From Ch128b sp964527925 (GTDB taxonomy: Bacteria > Bacteroidota > Ignavibacteria > Ch128b), in contig CAZGQO010000012.1 in NCBI GenBank assembly GCA_964527925.1, positions 7,106-71,105 on the forward strand: 64,000 bases of DNA. The letters run 5' to 3'. Below the pieces are notes generated by a model. That model was not told the DNA's origin. It made no database searches and worked only from the letters and a program-made list of their open reading frames with translations. Of this stretch, positions 25,561 to 34,708 are shown piece by piece (positions within the stretch are counted from its first letter, which is position 1; each line of letters starts with the position of its first letter). The position numbers and the translations under genes are program-made.

Positions 25561-26670
25561 ATGAATGAAAAACAACCTACCTATTGGGAGGTGATGCAGG
25601 CGAGAGGATATTCAAGAAGAGATTTCTTGAGGTTCTGTTCCTGGATGGCTGCTTTTATTGGTCTGGAAGCTACTGGAATTACCAAAGTTGTAAAAGCAAT
25701 GGAAACAAAACCCAGACTGCCTGTTGTATGGTTTCATTTTCAAGAATGTACCTGTTGCAGTGAGTCATTCATCAGAACTTCACATCCAATTGTAGCTGAT
25801 ATAATTCTTGATAAAATTTCTCTTGATTATACAGAAACACTTCAAGCAGCAGCCGGATTCCAGGCTGAAGAAGCATTACATCAAACAATGAAGAAGTACA
25901 AAGGCGAGTATGTAATGCTCGTTGAGGGTTCCGTTCCAACGAATGATGATGGAATCTATTGTTGCATCGGCGGTCGAACTGCTCTTGATATTGTTCAGGA
26001 AGCAGCTGAAGGTGCAAAGGCAATTATTGCCTGGGGAAGCTGCGCCTCAAATGGCTGCATTCAATCGTCAAAACCAAATCCAACAGGAGCTAAACCAGTT
26101 CACAAAGTCATTAGTGGAAAACCAATTATTAAAGTTCCTGGCTGCCCGCCAATTGGTGAAGTTATGGCAGGAGTAATCGTTCACATCCTGACATTCGATA
26201 GAATTCCACAACTCGATGGACTCGGAAGACCAAAAGCATTTTATTCGAGAAGAGTTCACGATACCTGCTATCGAAGACCAAATTATGATGCAGGACTTTT
26301 TGTAGAAACATTTGATGATGAAAATGCAAGAAAAGGATATTGCTTATACAAAGTTGGTTGTCGTGGTCCTGTAACTTATAATGCCTGCGGAGTCACACGA
26401 TGGAATAATGGAGTTAGTTATCCAATTCAGTCTGGTCATCCTTGTATAGGATGCAGTGAAGAAAGCTTCTGGGATAATGGACCATTCTATCAACATCTTG
26501 CTTCATTCCCTGGATTTGGTATTGAGTCGACAGCTGATAAGATTGGTGTTGCAATTGGCGCAGTGACTGTCGCTGGAATTGCGGCTCATGCAATCACAAC
26601 AAACATTCGTAAACGAAAACTTATCAAAGAAGGAATTAACGAAAATCAAGAGAAAGGAGGTGAACAATGA
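25561..26670 (+). CDS. hyaA: [NiFe] hydrogenase small subunit, group 1, oxygen-tolerant type
   Basis: 369 residues. Tat signal SRRDFLRFC at the N terminus sends the folded heterodimer across the membrane. The proximal cluster ligands form the six-cysteine set of the oxygen-tolerant [4Fe-3S] cluster: ECTCCSES gives Cys63, Cys65 and Cys66; CASNGC gives Cys161 and Cys166; VPGCPP gives Cys195. Standard enzymes have Gly at the second and fifth of these. The His-Cys distal cluster (HDTCYRR) and medial cluster region (YNACGVTRW, HPCIGC) follow. A C-terminal membrane helix (about 332-350) anchors it to the b-type subunit. Starts after GGAGG; four-base overlap with the large subunit gene. Confidence 0.95.
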   Translation: MNEKQPTYWEVMQARGYSRRDFLRFCSWMAAFIGLEATGITKVVKAMETKPRLPVVWFHFQECTCCSESFIRTSHPIVADIILDKISLDYTETLQAAAGFQAEEALHQTMKKYKGEYVMLVEGSVPTNDDGIYCCIGGRTALDIVQEAAEGAKAIIAWGSCASNGCIQSSKPNPTGAKPVHKVISGKPIIKVPGCPPIGEVMAGVIVHILTFDRIPQLDGLGRPKAFYSRRVHDTCYRRPNYDAGLFVETFDDENARKGYCLYKVGCRGPVTYNACGVTRWNNGVSYPIQSGHPCIGCSEESFWDNGPFYQHLASFPGFGIESTADKIGVAIGAVTVAGIAAHAITTNIRKRKLIKEGINENQEKGGEQ

Positions 26671-28382
26671 GTCGAATAGTTGTTGATCCAATCACAAGAA
26701 TAGAAGGACATCTAAGAATTGAAGTTGAAGTTAAAGATGGAAAAATTGTTGATGCATATTCATCTGGAACAATGGTTCGTGGATTTGAAATTATTTTGAA
26801 AGGAAGAGATCCAAGAGATGCCTGGGCGTTTACTGAGAGAGCTTGCGGAGTTTGTACAACTGTGCATGCACTCGCATCAGTTAGAACAGTTGAAGACGCA
26901 CTTGGAATAACAGTTCCACCTAACGCTGAATTAATTAGAAACTTGATGTTCTGTGCTCAATATTTGCAAGACCATGTTGTACATTTTTATCATCTCCATG
27001 CACTTGATTGGGTAGATGTTGTTAGTGCTTTGAAAGCTGATCCAGTTAAAACATCAGAACTTGCTCAGAAGATTTCAAACTATCCAAAGAGCTCACCAAA
27101 ATATTTTTCTGATTTACAAAAAAGATTAACTGCATTTGTGAACAGCGGTCAACTTGGAATTTTTGCAAATGCTTATTGGGGACATCCTGCTTATAAACTT
27201 CCACCCGAAGTAAATTTAATTGGTGTGGCTCATTATCTTGAAGCTCTTGAATGGCAAAAAGAAATTGTTAAGATTCATACAATCTTTGGCGGGAAAAATC
27301 CTCATCCAAACTATCTCGTTGGTGGAGTTCCATGTTCAATTAATCTTTATGAATCAAATGCAATTAATTCTGAACGTTTAGCCTATGTTGGAAAACTTCT
27401 CGATGATGCACAACAATTTGTCGAACAGGTTTACCTCGCTGATGTTTTTGCAGTCGCTCCATTTTATCTTGAGTGGGCTCAATACGGTGGTGGATTGCCA
27501 AACTATCTCGCTTATGGTGATTTGCCATCTGCTGGATACAATGAACCATCAAAATTCAAATTCCCAAGAGGTGCTGTTTTAAATCGCAATTTGAACGAAG
27601 TCCATGAAGTAAATCCAAAAAATCTTGAGGAAATTCAAGAATATGTAACTCACTCTTGGTATGAATATTCTGTTGGTGATGAGAATCCACTTCATCCATG
27701 GAATGGAGAAACAAAGTTTAATTACACTGGACCAAAACCACCATATCAATATTTGAATGTTGAAGGAAAATACAGCTGGCTAAAAACTCCAAGATGGAAT
27801 GGAAATCCAATGGAAGTTGGTCCGCTTGCAAGATTAATTGTTGGTTATGCATCTGGCAATGAGGAAATCAAAGAAGTAGTAAATGAAGCGTTGAAAAAAT
27901 TAAATGTTCCAGCAACGGTTCTATTTTCAACTCTTGGAAGAACAGCGGCTCGTGCACTTGAAACAAGATTAATTGCTGTCTGGGCAAAAGAATTTTATCA
28001 ACAACTCTTGAGTAATATCAAGAATGGAGATACGAGAACATTTAACTCAGAAAAATGGGATCCATCGACATGGCCTGAAGAAGCAAAAGGAGTTGGAATG
28101 ACAGAAGCACCAAGAGGTGCACTGGCTCACTGGATTGTAATCAAAGATAAAAAGATTGAAAACTATCAGCTTGTTGTTCCATCAACCTGGAATGCTTCTC
28201 CAAGAGATGCAAAGGGACAACTGAGTGCTTACGAAGCATCATTGATTGGAACGCCTGTCAAAAATCCTGAACAACCGCTGGAAATTTTAAGAACAATTCA
28301 TTCATTCGATCCTTGCATTGCTTGTGCTGTTCATGTTTATGATGAAAAAGGCAGATACATTCATCAACTTCAAACTTTTTAG
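26667..28382 (+). CDS. hyaB: [NiFe] hydrogenase large (catalytic) subunit
   Basis: 571 residues. The nickel-binding pairs are RACGVC (Cys60, Cys63) and DPCIAC (Cys550, Cys553). After His556 a 15-residue tail, VYDEKGRYIHQLQTF, remains to be cut off by the maturation protease. N-terminal RIEGHLRIEVE is typical of group 1 enzymes. It heterolytically splits H2 at the Ni-Fe(CN)2CO centre and passes electrons to the small subunit. Translationally coupled to hyaA (ATGA). Confidence 0.97.
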   Translation: MSRIVVDPITRIEGHLRIEVEVKDGKIVDAYSSGTMVRGFEIILKGRDPRDAWAFTERACGVCTTVHALASVRTVEDALGITVPPNAELIRNLMFCAQYLQDHVVHFYHLHALDWVDVVSALKADPVKTSELAQKISNYPKSSPKYFSDLQKRLTAFVNSGQLGIFANAYWGHPAYKLPPEVNLIGVAHYLEALEWQKEIVKIHTIFGGKNPHPNYLVGGVPCSINLYESNAINSERLAYVGKLLDDAQQFVEQVYLADVFAVAPFYLEWAQYGGGLPNYLAYGDLPSAGYNEPSKFKFPRGAVLNRNLNEVHEVNPKNLEEIQEYVTHSWYEYSVGDENPLHPWNGETKFNYTGPKPPYQYLNVEGKYSWLKTPRWNGNPMEVGPLARLIVGYASGNEEIKEVVNEALKKLNVPATVLFSTLGRTAARALETRLIAVWAKEFYQQLLSNIKNGDTRTFNSEKWDPSTWPEEAKGVGMTEAPRGALAHWIVIKDKKIENYQLVVPSTWNASPRDAKGQLSAYEASLIGTPVKNPEQPLEILRTIHSFDPCIACAVHVYDEKGRYIHQLQTF

Positions 28383-28391
28383 GAGGTCGGG

Positions 28392-29060
28392 ATGAATAGC
28401 GAAAAAATTAAGCGTGTCTATGTCTGGCAATTGCCGGTTCGATTCTACCATTGGTTAAACTTTCTTGCTGTATTAGTCCTGGCTGTGACAGGTTATATAA
28501 TTGCTTCTCCTCCAGCTGTACAAAGTGGAAGTGAAGCATCATTTGGTTACTGGTTTGGAACAGTCAGATTTCTGCATTTTCTTGCGGCATTTGTATTCTT
28601 TTTTAATTTTCTCTTTAGAATTTATTGGGGATTTGTAGGAAATAAGTATGCAGATTGGAAAAATTTTATTCCATATAGAAAAGATCAATGGAAAGAAATA
28701 ATAGATGTTCTTAAAGTTGATATTTTACAACTCAAGGTGCAACCACTTAAATCAGTTGGTCACAATGCATTAGCTGGATTTACCTACTTTTTAACTTTTC
28801 TGGCTTTTTTGTTTCAAAGCATAACTGGATTTGGAATGTATTCTGCGATGAGTGATTCATTTTTGCCAAAATTATTTGCCTGGGTTGTACCTTTGATGGG
28901 AGGTGATTTTGCTGTGAGAAAATGGCATCACATGATGATGTGGTTCTTTATAATTTTTGCAATTATACATGTCTATCTTGTCTTTTATCATGATTATGTT
29001 GAGGGGCGTGGCGTTACATCATCAATGGTTGGCGGCTGGAAATTTATTGAAAAAGAATAA
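28392..29060 (+). CDS. hyaC: Hydrogenase b-type cytochrome subunit
   Basis: 222 residues with four membrane helices and histidines for two b haems: LPVRFYHWLNFLA at the start, RFLHFLAAF, KSVGHNALAG, and KWHHMMMWFF with IIHVYLVFYHDY near the end. This is the HyaC/HupC quinone reductase subunit that takes electrons from the small subunit's distal cluster to menaquinone. It begins 9 bases after hyaB with AGGAGG as ribosome binding site. A strong terminator follows it. Confidence 0.93.
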   Translation: MNSEKIKRVYVWQLPVRFYHWLNFLAVLVLAVTGYIIASPPAVQSGSEASFGYWFGTVRFLHFLAAFVFFFNFLFRIYWGFVGNKYADWKNFIPYRKDQWKEIIDVLKVDILQLKVQPLKSVGHNALAGFTYFLTFLAFLFQSITGFGMYSAMSDSFLPKLFAWVVPLMGGDFAVRKWHHMMMWFFIIFAIIHVYLVFYHDYVEGRGVTSSMVGGWKFIEKE

Positions 29061-29086
29061 TCGCTTCTCTTCTATTTAACTTTCCA

Positions 29087-29121
29087 GTGATGGGAGTAGT
29101 TTTTCTCCCATCACTTTTTTT
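29087..29121 (+). terminator. Rho-independent terminator after hyaC
   Basis: AGTGATGGGAG (29087-29097), loop of 7, and CTCCCATCACT (29105-29115), a perfect 11-bp stem, followed by a run of T. It lies 26 bases after the hyaC stop and 10 bases before the maturation protease start, so the protease gene is either read through or has its own promoter. Confidence 0.9.
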
Positions 29122-29131
29122 ATTTTTCATT

Positions 29132-29599
29132 ATGGATGATAAAATTTTAATTCTCGGAATTGGAAACCTTCTGATGGGGGATGAAGGCATTGGAATTCAC
29201 ATCGTTCGTGAATTTGAAAAAGTAAATAAATTTTCCAATGTAGAAATTCTTGATGGCGGAACGGGTGGTTTTCATCTTTTATCTTATCTGCAGGATTATA
29301 AAAAAATTGTAATTGTTGATGCAGCTATTGGTGATGAAGTTGCAGGAACTATCAAAGTGATTAAACCAAAATATACTTCTGATTTTCCTAAATCATTGAC
29401 TGCCCATGATATTGGATTGAAAGACCTTATTGAGTCTGCTGCAATTCTTGGCAATTTGCCTGATATAACTTTGATGATAATCTTCATCGATAAGATTATA
29501 AACATGGAGCTTGAATTGTCTTCCCAAATTAAAGCAATCATTCCTGAGGCATTAAAAAAACTTGAAGAAATTATTTTAAATCTTCAAACTAACCATTGA
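29132..29599 (+). CDS. hyaD: Hydrogenase maturation protease
   Basis: 155 residues from ATG 29132. A longer frame extends back into the terminator hairpin and is rejected. ILGIGNLLMGDEGIGIH, the VDAAI strand and AHDIGLKDL are the conserved nickel-sensing motifs of the M52 family (Glu and Asp, Asp, and His ligands). It removes the C-terminal tail of the hydrogenase large subunit after nickel insertion. The other maturation genes (hypA-F) are not in the window. Confidence 0.92.
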   Translation: MDDKILILGIGNLLMGDEGIGIHIVREFEKVNKFSNVEILDGGTGGFHLLSYLQDYKKIVIVDAAIGDEVAGTIKVIKPKYTSDFPKSLTAHDIGLKDLIESAAILGNLPDITLMIIFIDKIINMELELSSQIKAIIPEALKKLEEIILNLQTNH

Positions 29600-29679
29600 A
29601 ATTCCTTTCTTCTCTGCTAAACTCCAGTAATTTGAATTTTAATATTTTTGTAAAAAGAAAAACACAAACTGGAGGTAAA

Positions 29680-30141
29680 ATGAATATTGAAAAGAAGTTA
29701 GAAGAACTTGGTTATCAATTAATAACTCCGCCCAAACCACTTGCTTCTTATGTTCCGTGCGTGAGATCAGGAAATTTAATTTTTACTGCCGGTCAACTCC
29801 CAATGGTTGAGGGTTCATTAAAATACGAAGGCAAAGTTCCATTTCAGTTGCCAGAAGAAGAAGCAATAAAAGCAGCAGAAATTTGTGCATTGAATTGTCT
29901 TGCTGTTTTTAAATCTGAAATTGGTGATTTAGATAAAATTAATAGAATAGTAAAAGTAACTGTGTTTGTAAACTCATCAGAAGATTTTTCGAAACAACCA
30001 GCAATTGCTAATGGTGCTTCCGATTTTATTGTCAAAGTTTTTGGTGATGCAGGAAAACATGCAAGAAGTGCTGTGGGAGTTTCAGCATTACCACTTAATG
30101 CACCAGTTGAAGTTGAAATGATTGCTGAAGTTGCGGATTGA
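29680..30141 (+). CDS. ridA: RidA family deaminase
   Basis: 153 residues from ATG 29680 after GGAGG; a longer frame upstream has no ribosome binding site. RSGNLIFTAGQLP, the EICALNCLAVFKSE helix, and GVSALPLNAPVEVEMIAEV are typical of the RidA/YjgF/Rid2 type, which hydrolyses reactive enamine and imine intermediates of amino-acid metabolism. It ends 37 bases after the next gene's chosen start region begins upstream, so the two genes are closely packed. Confidence 0.9.
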   Translation: MNIEKKLEELGYQLITPPKPLASYVPCVRSGNLIFTAGQLPMVEGSLKYEGKVPFQLPEEEAIKAAEICALNCLAVFKSEIGDLDKINRIVKVTVFVNSSEDFSKQPAIANGASDFIVKVFGDAGKHARSAVGVSALPLNAPVEVEMIAEVAD

Positions 30142-30178
30142 TAATTTGCCAATTCAATCAAATCAACTGGAAGATAAA

Positions 30179-32644
30179 GTGCAAACTTTCGTAACTATTA
30201 TACTTTTATTTTTTTCGTTTCAAATAACGCAAGCGGAATCTTGGATAAGAATTAATCAATTAGGCTACGAACCTAATTCAATTAAAGTAGCGGTTCTGAT
30301 CTGTGAAGAAGAAATAATAGTTAAAAATTTTAATGTTCGAGATGCTGTCACGAATAAAATTGTTTTTACTTCAAGAAAAATCAGCAATGAAGGAAAATGG
30401 GAAAAGTTCAATTCAACATTCCGATTAAACTTTTCTGATTTTAAGAAAGAAGGTTTGTATGTTATTGAAATTAATGGAATTCGTTCACCAATCTTTAGAA
30501 TTAAAAAAGGTGTTTACAATAATTCAGTTGATTTTATACTTAAATACATAAGACAGCAGCAATGTGGTTATAATCCTTTTCTGAACGATTCCTGTCACAC
30601 TCACGATGGTTTTATTATGTATCATCCTTCAAAAGATTCACAGCATATCGATGTTGTTGGTGGCTTTCACGATGCTTCAGATTATTTGAGATATGTGACA
30701 ACAACAGCAACGACAGTTTTCCAGTTGTTATTTGCGTATCAGAAAAATCCATCTGCTTTCAAGGATAATTTTATAGCTGATGGGAGATCAGGTTCAGACG
30801 GAATTCCTGATGTGCTTAATTCAGCGAATTGGGGAATTGAATGGCTTATGAAAATGAATCCTTCTGAAAATGAATACTATAATCAAGTTGCTGATGATAG
30901 AGATCATCGAGGCTTCAGGCTGCCGAACGAAGATACAATCAGTTATGGCAAAAATCTTGAACGTCCAGTTTATTTCGTAACTGGTGAACCACAAGGTCTC
31001 TTCAAATATAAAAATCGAACGACTGGAGTTTCTTCGACAGTTGCGAAATTTTCTTCAACTTTTGGATTTGCATCACTTATCTTCGAAAAATATGATCCAT
31101 TGTTATCGAAAGAATTAAAACAAAGATCAATCAAAGCCTATCAATTTTCAAAATCGAAACCTGGTTATACCCAAACCGCTCCATGTCTTGCACCATATTT
31201 TTATGTAGAAGAAAACTATTTTGATGATCTCGAACTTGCAGCTTCTGTATTATCATTCTTATTCAATTCAAGAGAATTTCTAAACGAAGCAGTTGAATTT
31301 GGTCGACAGGAAAAAATCACTCCTTGGATTGGCAGAGATACGGCAAGACATTATCAATGGTATCCATTTGTAAATCTGGCTCATTACATTATTGCAAAGA
31401 ATTCAAGTCCAGAGGTAACATCAGAGTTTATCAATCATTACAAATCAGGACTTGAATTAATCAAAAAAAGATCTCAATCAAATCCATTTAGAATTGGTAT
31501 TCCCTTCATCTGGTGCTCGAATAATTTAATTGCAAGTTTGTTGACTCAATTCAGGCTTTATCATGAACTCACAGGTGATGAAAAATTTTTGGAACTAGAA
31601 TCTGCTCATCGTGATTGGCTGTTTGGTTGTAATCCCTGGGGTACAAGTATGATAGTTGGTTTTCCTGAGTGGGGAGATTATCCTTCAGATCCGCACTCGG
31701 CATTCAGTGCAATTTACGGATATAAAATCGATGGCGGACTTGTTGATGGTCCAGTTTATTCTTCTATTTATAAAAATCTGATTGGAATTACTCTTCACAA
31801 TAAAGATGAATATGAAAAATTTCAAACAGATTATATTGTCTATCACGATGATTATGGAGATTATTCTACAAACGAACCTACTCTTGATGGAACTGCGAGT
31901 TTAATTTTATACTTATCTTTTTTGCATAACAAATCACTCCAAGAAAAAAACGAGAAAAGAATCCTGAACAATGATGGAATAGTTAGATTTGATTCTTCAA
32001 AACCAAAAATTTATTTAATTTTCTCAGATCATGAATATGGTGAAGGTTTAGATTTTATTCTGAGGGTGTTGAAGAAAAATAAAATAAAAGCTTCCTTCTT
32101 TTTCACTGGTGATTTTCTTCGAAACAAAAAATTTGAAAAGTCAATTAAGAGATTAATCAAAGATGGTCATTACTTGGGTCCACACTCAGATAGACATGTT
32201 CTTTACTGTGATTGGCTGAGAAGAGATTCATTGCTGATTAATCAAGATGATTTTAATAAAGACTTGTTGAATAATCTCAGTGAACTCCGTAAATATGGAA
32301 TTGATACAAAGAGTCTAAAATACTTTCTTCCTCCATTTGAATGGTATAATCAGGATATTGTCAACTGGACTAAGTTGTTTGGTATGGATGTAATAAGTTT
32401 TACTTCAGGTACCTACACAAACGCTGATTACACCACATCTGATATGAAAAATTATTTAAGTTCAGAAGAAATTATTCAAAAACTTTTAGAGAAACATAAG
32501 AAAGATCCCAATGGTTTGAATGGCTGCATTTTACTTTTTCATGCTGGAACGAATCCACAAAGAACTGATAAACTGTACTTAAAACTTGATGAAATTATTA
32601 AAACACTGAATGAAAATGGATATACATTTTCAAAGCTGCCGTAA
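30179..32644 (+). CDS. Secreted GH9 glycosidase fused to a polysaccharide deacetylase-like domain
   Basis: 821 residues. I chose GTG 30179, preceded by GGAAG and giving the signal peptide MQTFVTIILLFFSFQITQA; a TTG at 30122 would overlap ridA and bury the signal. Domains: CelD-type Ig-like N domain (about 20-110), GH9 catalytic domain (about 115-590) with nucleophile-side motif GGFHDASDY and the C-terminal general acid region in DYSTNEPTLDG, then a NodB-like CE4 domain (about 605-820) with IFSDHE, ASFFFTGDF, and GPHSDRH (HxxxH metal pair). GH9 acts on beta-1,4-glucans. The target of the deacetylase domain is unknown. The canonical TFDDG motif is altered to FSDHE. Confidence 0.85.
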   Translation: MQTFVTIILLFFSFQITQAESWIRINQLGYEPNSIKVAVLICEEEIIVKNFNVRDAVTNKIVFTSRKISNEGKWEKFNSTFRLNFSDFKKEGLYVIEINGIRSPIFRIKKGVYNNSVDFILKYIRQQQCGYNPFLNDSCHTHDGFIMYHPSKDSQHIDVVGGFHDASDYLRYVTTTATTVFQLLFAYQKNPSAFKDNFIADGRSGSDGIPDVLNSANWGIEWLMKMNPSENEYYNQVADDRDHRGFRLPNEDTISYGKNLERPVYFVTGEPQGLFKYKNRTTGVSSTVAKFSSTFGFASLIFEKYDPLLSKELKQRSIKAYQFSKSKPGYTQTAPCLAPYFYVEENYFDDLELAASVLSFLFNSREFLNEAVEFGRQEKITPWIGRDTARHYQWYPFVNLAHYIIAKNSSPEVTSEFINHYKSGLELIKKRSQSNPFRIGIPFIWCSNNLIASLLTQFRLYHELTGDEKFLELESAHRDWLFGCNPWGTSMIVGFPEWGDYPSDPHSAFSAIYGYKIDGGLVDGPVYSSIYKNLIGITLHNKDEYEKFQTDYIVYHDDYGDYSTNEPTLDGTASLILYLSFLHNKSLQEKNEKRILNNDGIVRFDSSKPKIYLIFSDHEYGEGLDFILRVLKKNKIKASFFFTGDFLRNKKFEKSIKRLIKDGHYLGPHSDRHVLYCDWLRRDSLLINQDDFNKDLLNNLSELRKYGIDTKSLKYFLPPFEWYNQDIVNWTKLFGMDVISFTSGTYTNADYTTSDMKNYLSSEEIIQKLLEKHKKDPNGLNGCILLFHAGTNPQRTDKLYLKLDEIIKTLNENGYTFSKLP

Positions 32645-32725
32645 CTACAAATGTAATGACAGAACAAAAACTAAATTTATTTTGCTCTTTTTGTTTTCTA
32701 TATTTAAGAAAAATCAGGAGTCACA

Positions 32726-33007
32726 ATGGAGAGATTAGATTATAAAGAACTTGATAATCATCTTCAACAAATGAAGAACTGGTTTTTCGAAAACGAAACA
32801 ATTATTAAAAATTATGTCTTTGTAAATTTCAAAGATGCAATTGCATTTGTAAACAAAGTTGCAAATCTCACTGAAGAAAAAAATCACCATCCCGATATAA
32901 AAATTCACAATTACAGAAATGTAACCATCATTCTCACAACTCACAGTGTTGGCGGTGTAACTCAAAAAGACATTGAACTCGCAAAAGAAATAGACCAATT
33001 GTATTGA
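32726..33007 (+). CDS. phhB: Pterin-4a-carbinolamine dehydratase
   Basis: 93 residues, normal length for PCD/DCoH. The active-site region NHHPDIKIHNYRNVTI carries the two adjacent His of the family, and LTTHSVGGVTQKDIELA is the conserved C-terminal motif. It regenerates tetrahydrobiopterin-type cofactor after aromatic amino acid hydroxylation or serves in molybdopterin metabolism. No hydroxylase is in view. GGAG lies 8 bases before ATG. Confidence 0.93.
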   Translation: MERLDYKELDNHLQQMKNWFFENETIIKNYVFVNFKDAIAFVNKVANLTEEKNHHPDIKIHNYRNVTIILTTHSVGGVTQKDIELAKEIDQLY

Positions 33008-33008
33008 T

Positions 33009-33578
33009 ATGACCTCAGAACAAAAACTGGAAATTTTCAGAAAGACAGGCGCACTGCAACACGGGCACTTTTTATTAAGCTCAGGTTTGCACAGTGATAT
33101 TTATTTTCAATGTGCTCTTGTACTACAATATCCTGAATATGCAACTCTTTTTTGTAAGGAGATTGCAGATTATTTCAACAATATGGAATTTACGACTGTA
33201 ATTTCACCAGCACTTGGAGGGATTATTGTTGGTCAGGAAGTTGCAAGATTATTAAATAAGAGGTCAATCTTTACTGAACGAATGGATGGAAAAATGTTGC
33301 TGCGTCGTGGATTTTCTCTTGAAGAAAACGAGAAAGTCTTGATTTGTGAAGATGTTGTAACAACTGCAAAATCAACTAAGGAAGTGATTGAAGTTCTGAA
33401 TGCTTTTAATGCAATACCTGTTGGTCTTGGTGCAATTGTTAATAGAAGTAAAGAAAAAATTGATCTTGGATTCCCATTTTTCAGCACTATGAGTGTAATT
33501 GCTGAAGTATTTACACCAGAAGATTGTCCACTATGCAAAAAAGAAATTCCAATAAACAAACCAGGTAGTAGAAAATGA
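33009..33578 (+). CDS. pyrE: Orotate phosphoribosyltransferase
   Basis: 189 residues with HFLLSSGLHSDIYFQ, the SPALGGIIVGQEVA loop, and the PRPP-binding motif VLICEDVVTTAKSTKE. The C-terminal CPLCKKE pair resembles the zinc-type tail of the PyrE subgroup found in Bacteroidota and others. It makes OMP from orotate in pyrimidine synthesis. It starts right after phhB (spacer of one base) and overlaps the next gene by four bases. Confidence 0.94.
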   Translation: MTSEQKLEIFRKTGALQHGHFLLSSGLHSDIYFQCALVLQYPEYATLFCKEIADYFNNMEFTTVISPALGGIIVGQEVARLLNKRSIFTERMDGKMLLRRGFSLEENEKVLICEDVVTTAKSTKEVIEVLNAFNAIPVGLGAIVNRSKEKIDLGFPFFSTMSVIAEVFTPEDCPLCKKEIPINKPGSRK

Positions 33579-34708
33579 TTCTTTTGTACATTCATGATTT
33601 TCTTGAAAAGATTTTCAAAGATTTATTTGTTGTAGATTTAATCATTACAATTTTGATATTTATAGGCTCATTCTTATTTGGTAAAATTTTAAACTTCATA
33701 TTCAGAACCATTCTCAGACCAATCTTTAAAAGAACAAAGACTGAACTGGATGATAAAATCTTAGAGTTATTGGTAAAATTTGATAATCGAATCTTTACTG
33801 TTCTTGGTTTGTATCTCGGAATACTCTACTTTGATGGAAGAGTAAAAAACGAAAGAGCACTTAAAAATTTACTTTCGATTGATACATATAATTTCTTGAT
33901 TGGAACGACAAACTTTTTATTTGATGTCCTGTTCATAGCAACTGTAATTATTGGGATTTACATTACATCAAAAATCTTCAATTTAACGCTCGACTATTAT
34001 GTGGAGAAAAAGAAAATTGATTCAACCAGAGGATCTTTATTTGATTTTATTCCATTATTCCGAAAAATTTTTCTCCTGATTTTAATTGTTCTGGGATTGC
34101 TTATTATTCTGAATAAATTTAATGTAAATGTTAGTGGAATAATTGTTTCGCTGGGAGTTGGATCTCTTGCTATTGCTCTTGCTGCGCAGGAAACAATAGC
34201 CAATATGATTGCTGGATTTATAATTTTGATTGATAGACCTTTCCGAGAAGGTGATAGAATAAAACTCGAATCAGGTGAAATTGGTGATGTTTATGAAATA
34301 GGAATGCGAAGTACAAAAGTTCTTGATTTCGATAACAATTTGATCATCATACCTAACTCGATTTTAGTAAAATCAAAATTACAGAACATAACATACCCTG
34401 ATTCTGTTTCTCGGGTTGTAGTAGATGTTGAAGTAGCTTATGATACAAACATAGAATTAGCAAAACGATTGTTAATTGATATGGCTAAATCACACCCATT
34501 AACACTGAAGGAATTTGAACCAGTTGTGTTCACTATAAATTTTACTGCTAACGGAATTGTTTTGAGATTAATATCGAGAACAGCTGACTATAAAAATGTT
34601 TACCAAATTCAAAGTGATTTGAGAGAAGAGATTTTGAAAAAATTCGCCGAAAACAAAATCGAAATTCCTTATCAGCAGGTGGTAATCAGAAAGCACCCAA
34701 AATCTTGA
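33575..34708 (+). CDS. MscS-family mechanosensitive channel
   Basis: 377 residues. Four or five N-terminal helices end in the pore helix and VGSLAIALAAQETIANMIAGFIILIDRPF, the canonical MscS pore and beta-domain entry. A C-terminal alpha/beta domain (GEIGDVYEIGMRSTKV, IIIPNSILV) follows. Opens on membrane tension to release solutes during osmotic downshift. ATGA overlap with pyrE. Confidence 0.92.
   Translation: MILLYIHDFLEKIFKDLFVVDLIITILIFIGSFLFGKILNFIFRTILRPIFKRTKTELDDKILELLVKFDNRIFTVLGLYLGILYFDGRVKNERALKNLLSIDTYNFLIGTTNFLFDVLFIATVIIGIYITSKIFNLTLDYYVEKKKIDSTRGSLFDFIPLFRKIFLLILIVLGLLIILNKFNVNVSGIIVSLGVGSLAIALAAQETIANMIAGFIILIDRPFREGDRIKLESGEIGDVYEIGMRSTKVLDFDNNLIIIPNSILVKSKLQNITYPDSVSRVVVDVEVAYDTNIELAKRLLIDMAKSHPLTLKEFEPVVFTINFTANGIVLRLISRTADYKNVYQIQSDLREEILKKFAENKIEIPYQQVVIRKHPKS

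Noticed and set aside
29087..29131. Upstream extension of the hydrogenase maturation protease
   Set aside because: These codons coincide with an intrinsic terminator; the conserved protein begins at ATG 29132.
30122..30178. TTG start for the GH9 fusion
   Set aside because: It overlaps ridA and hides the signal peptide; GTG 30179 has a Shine-Dalgarno sequence and gives a normal secretion signal.
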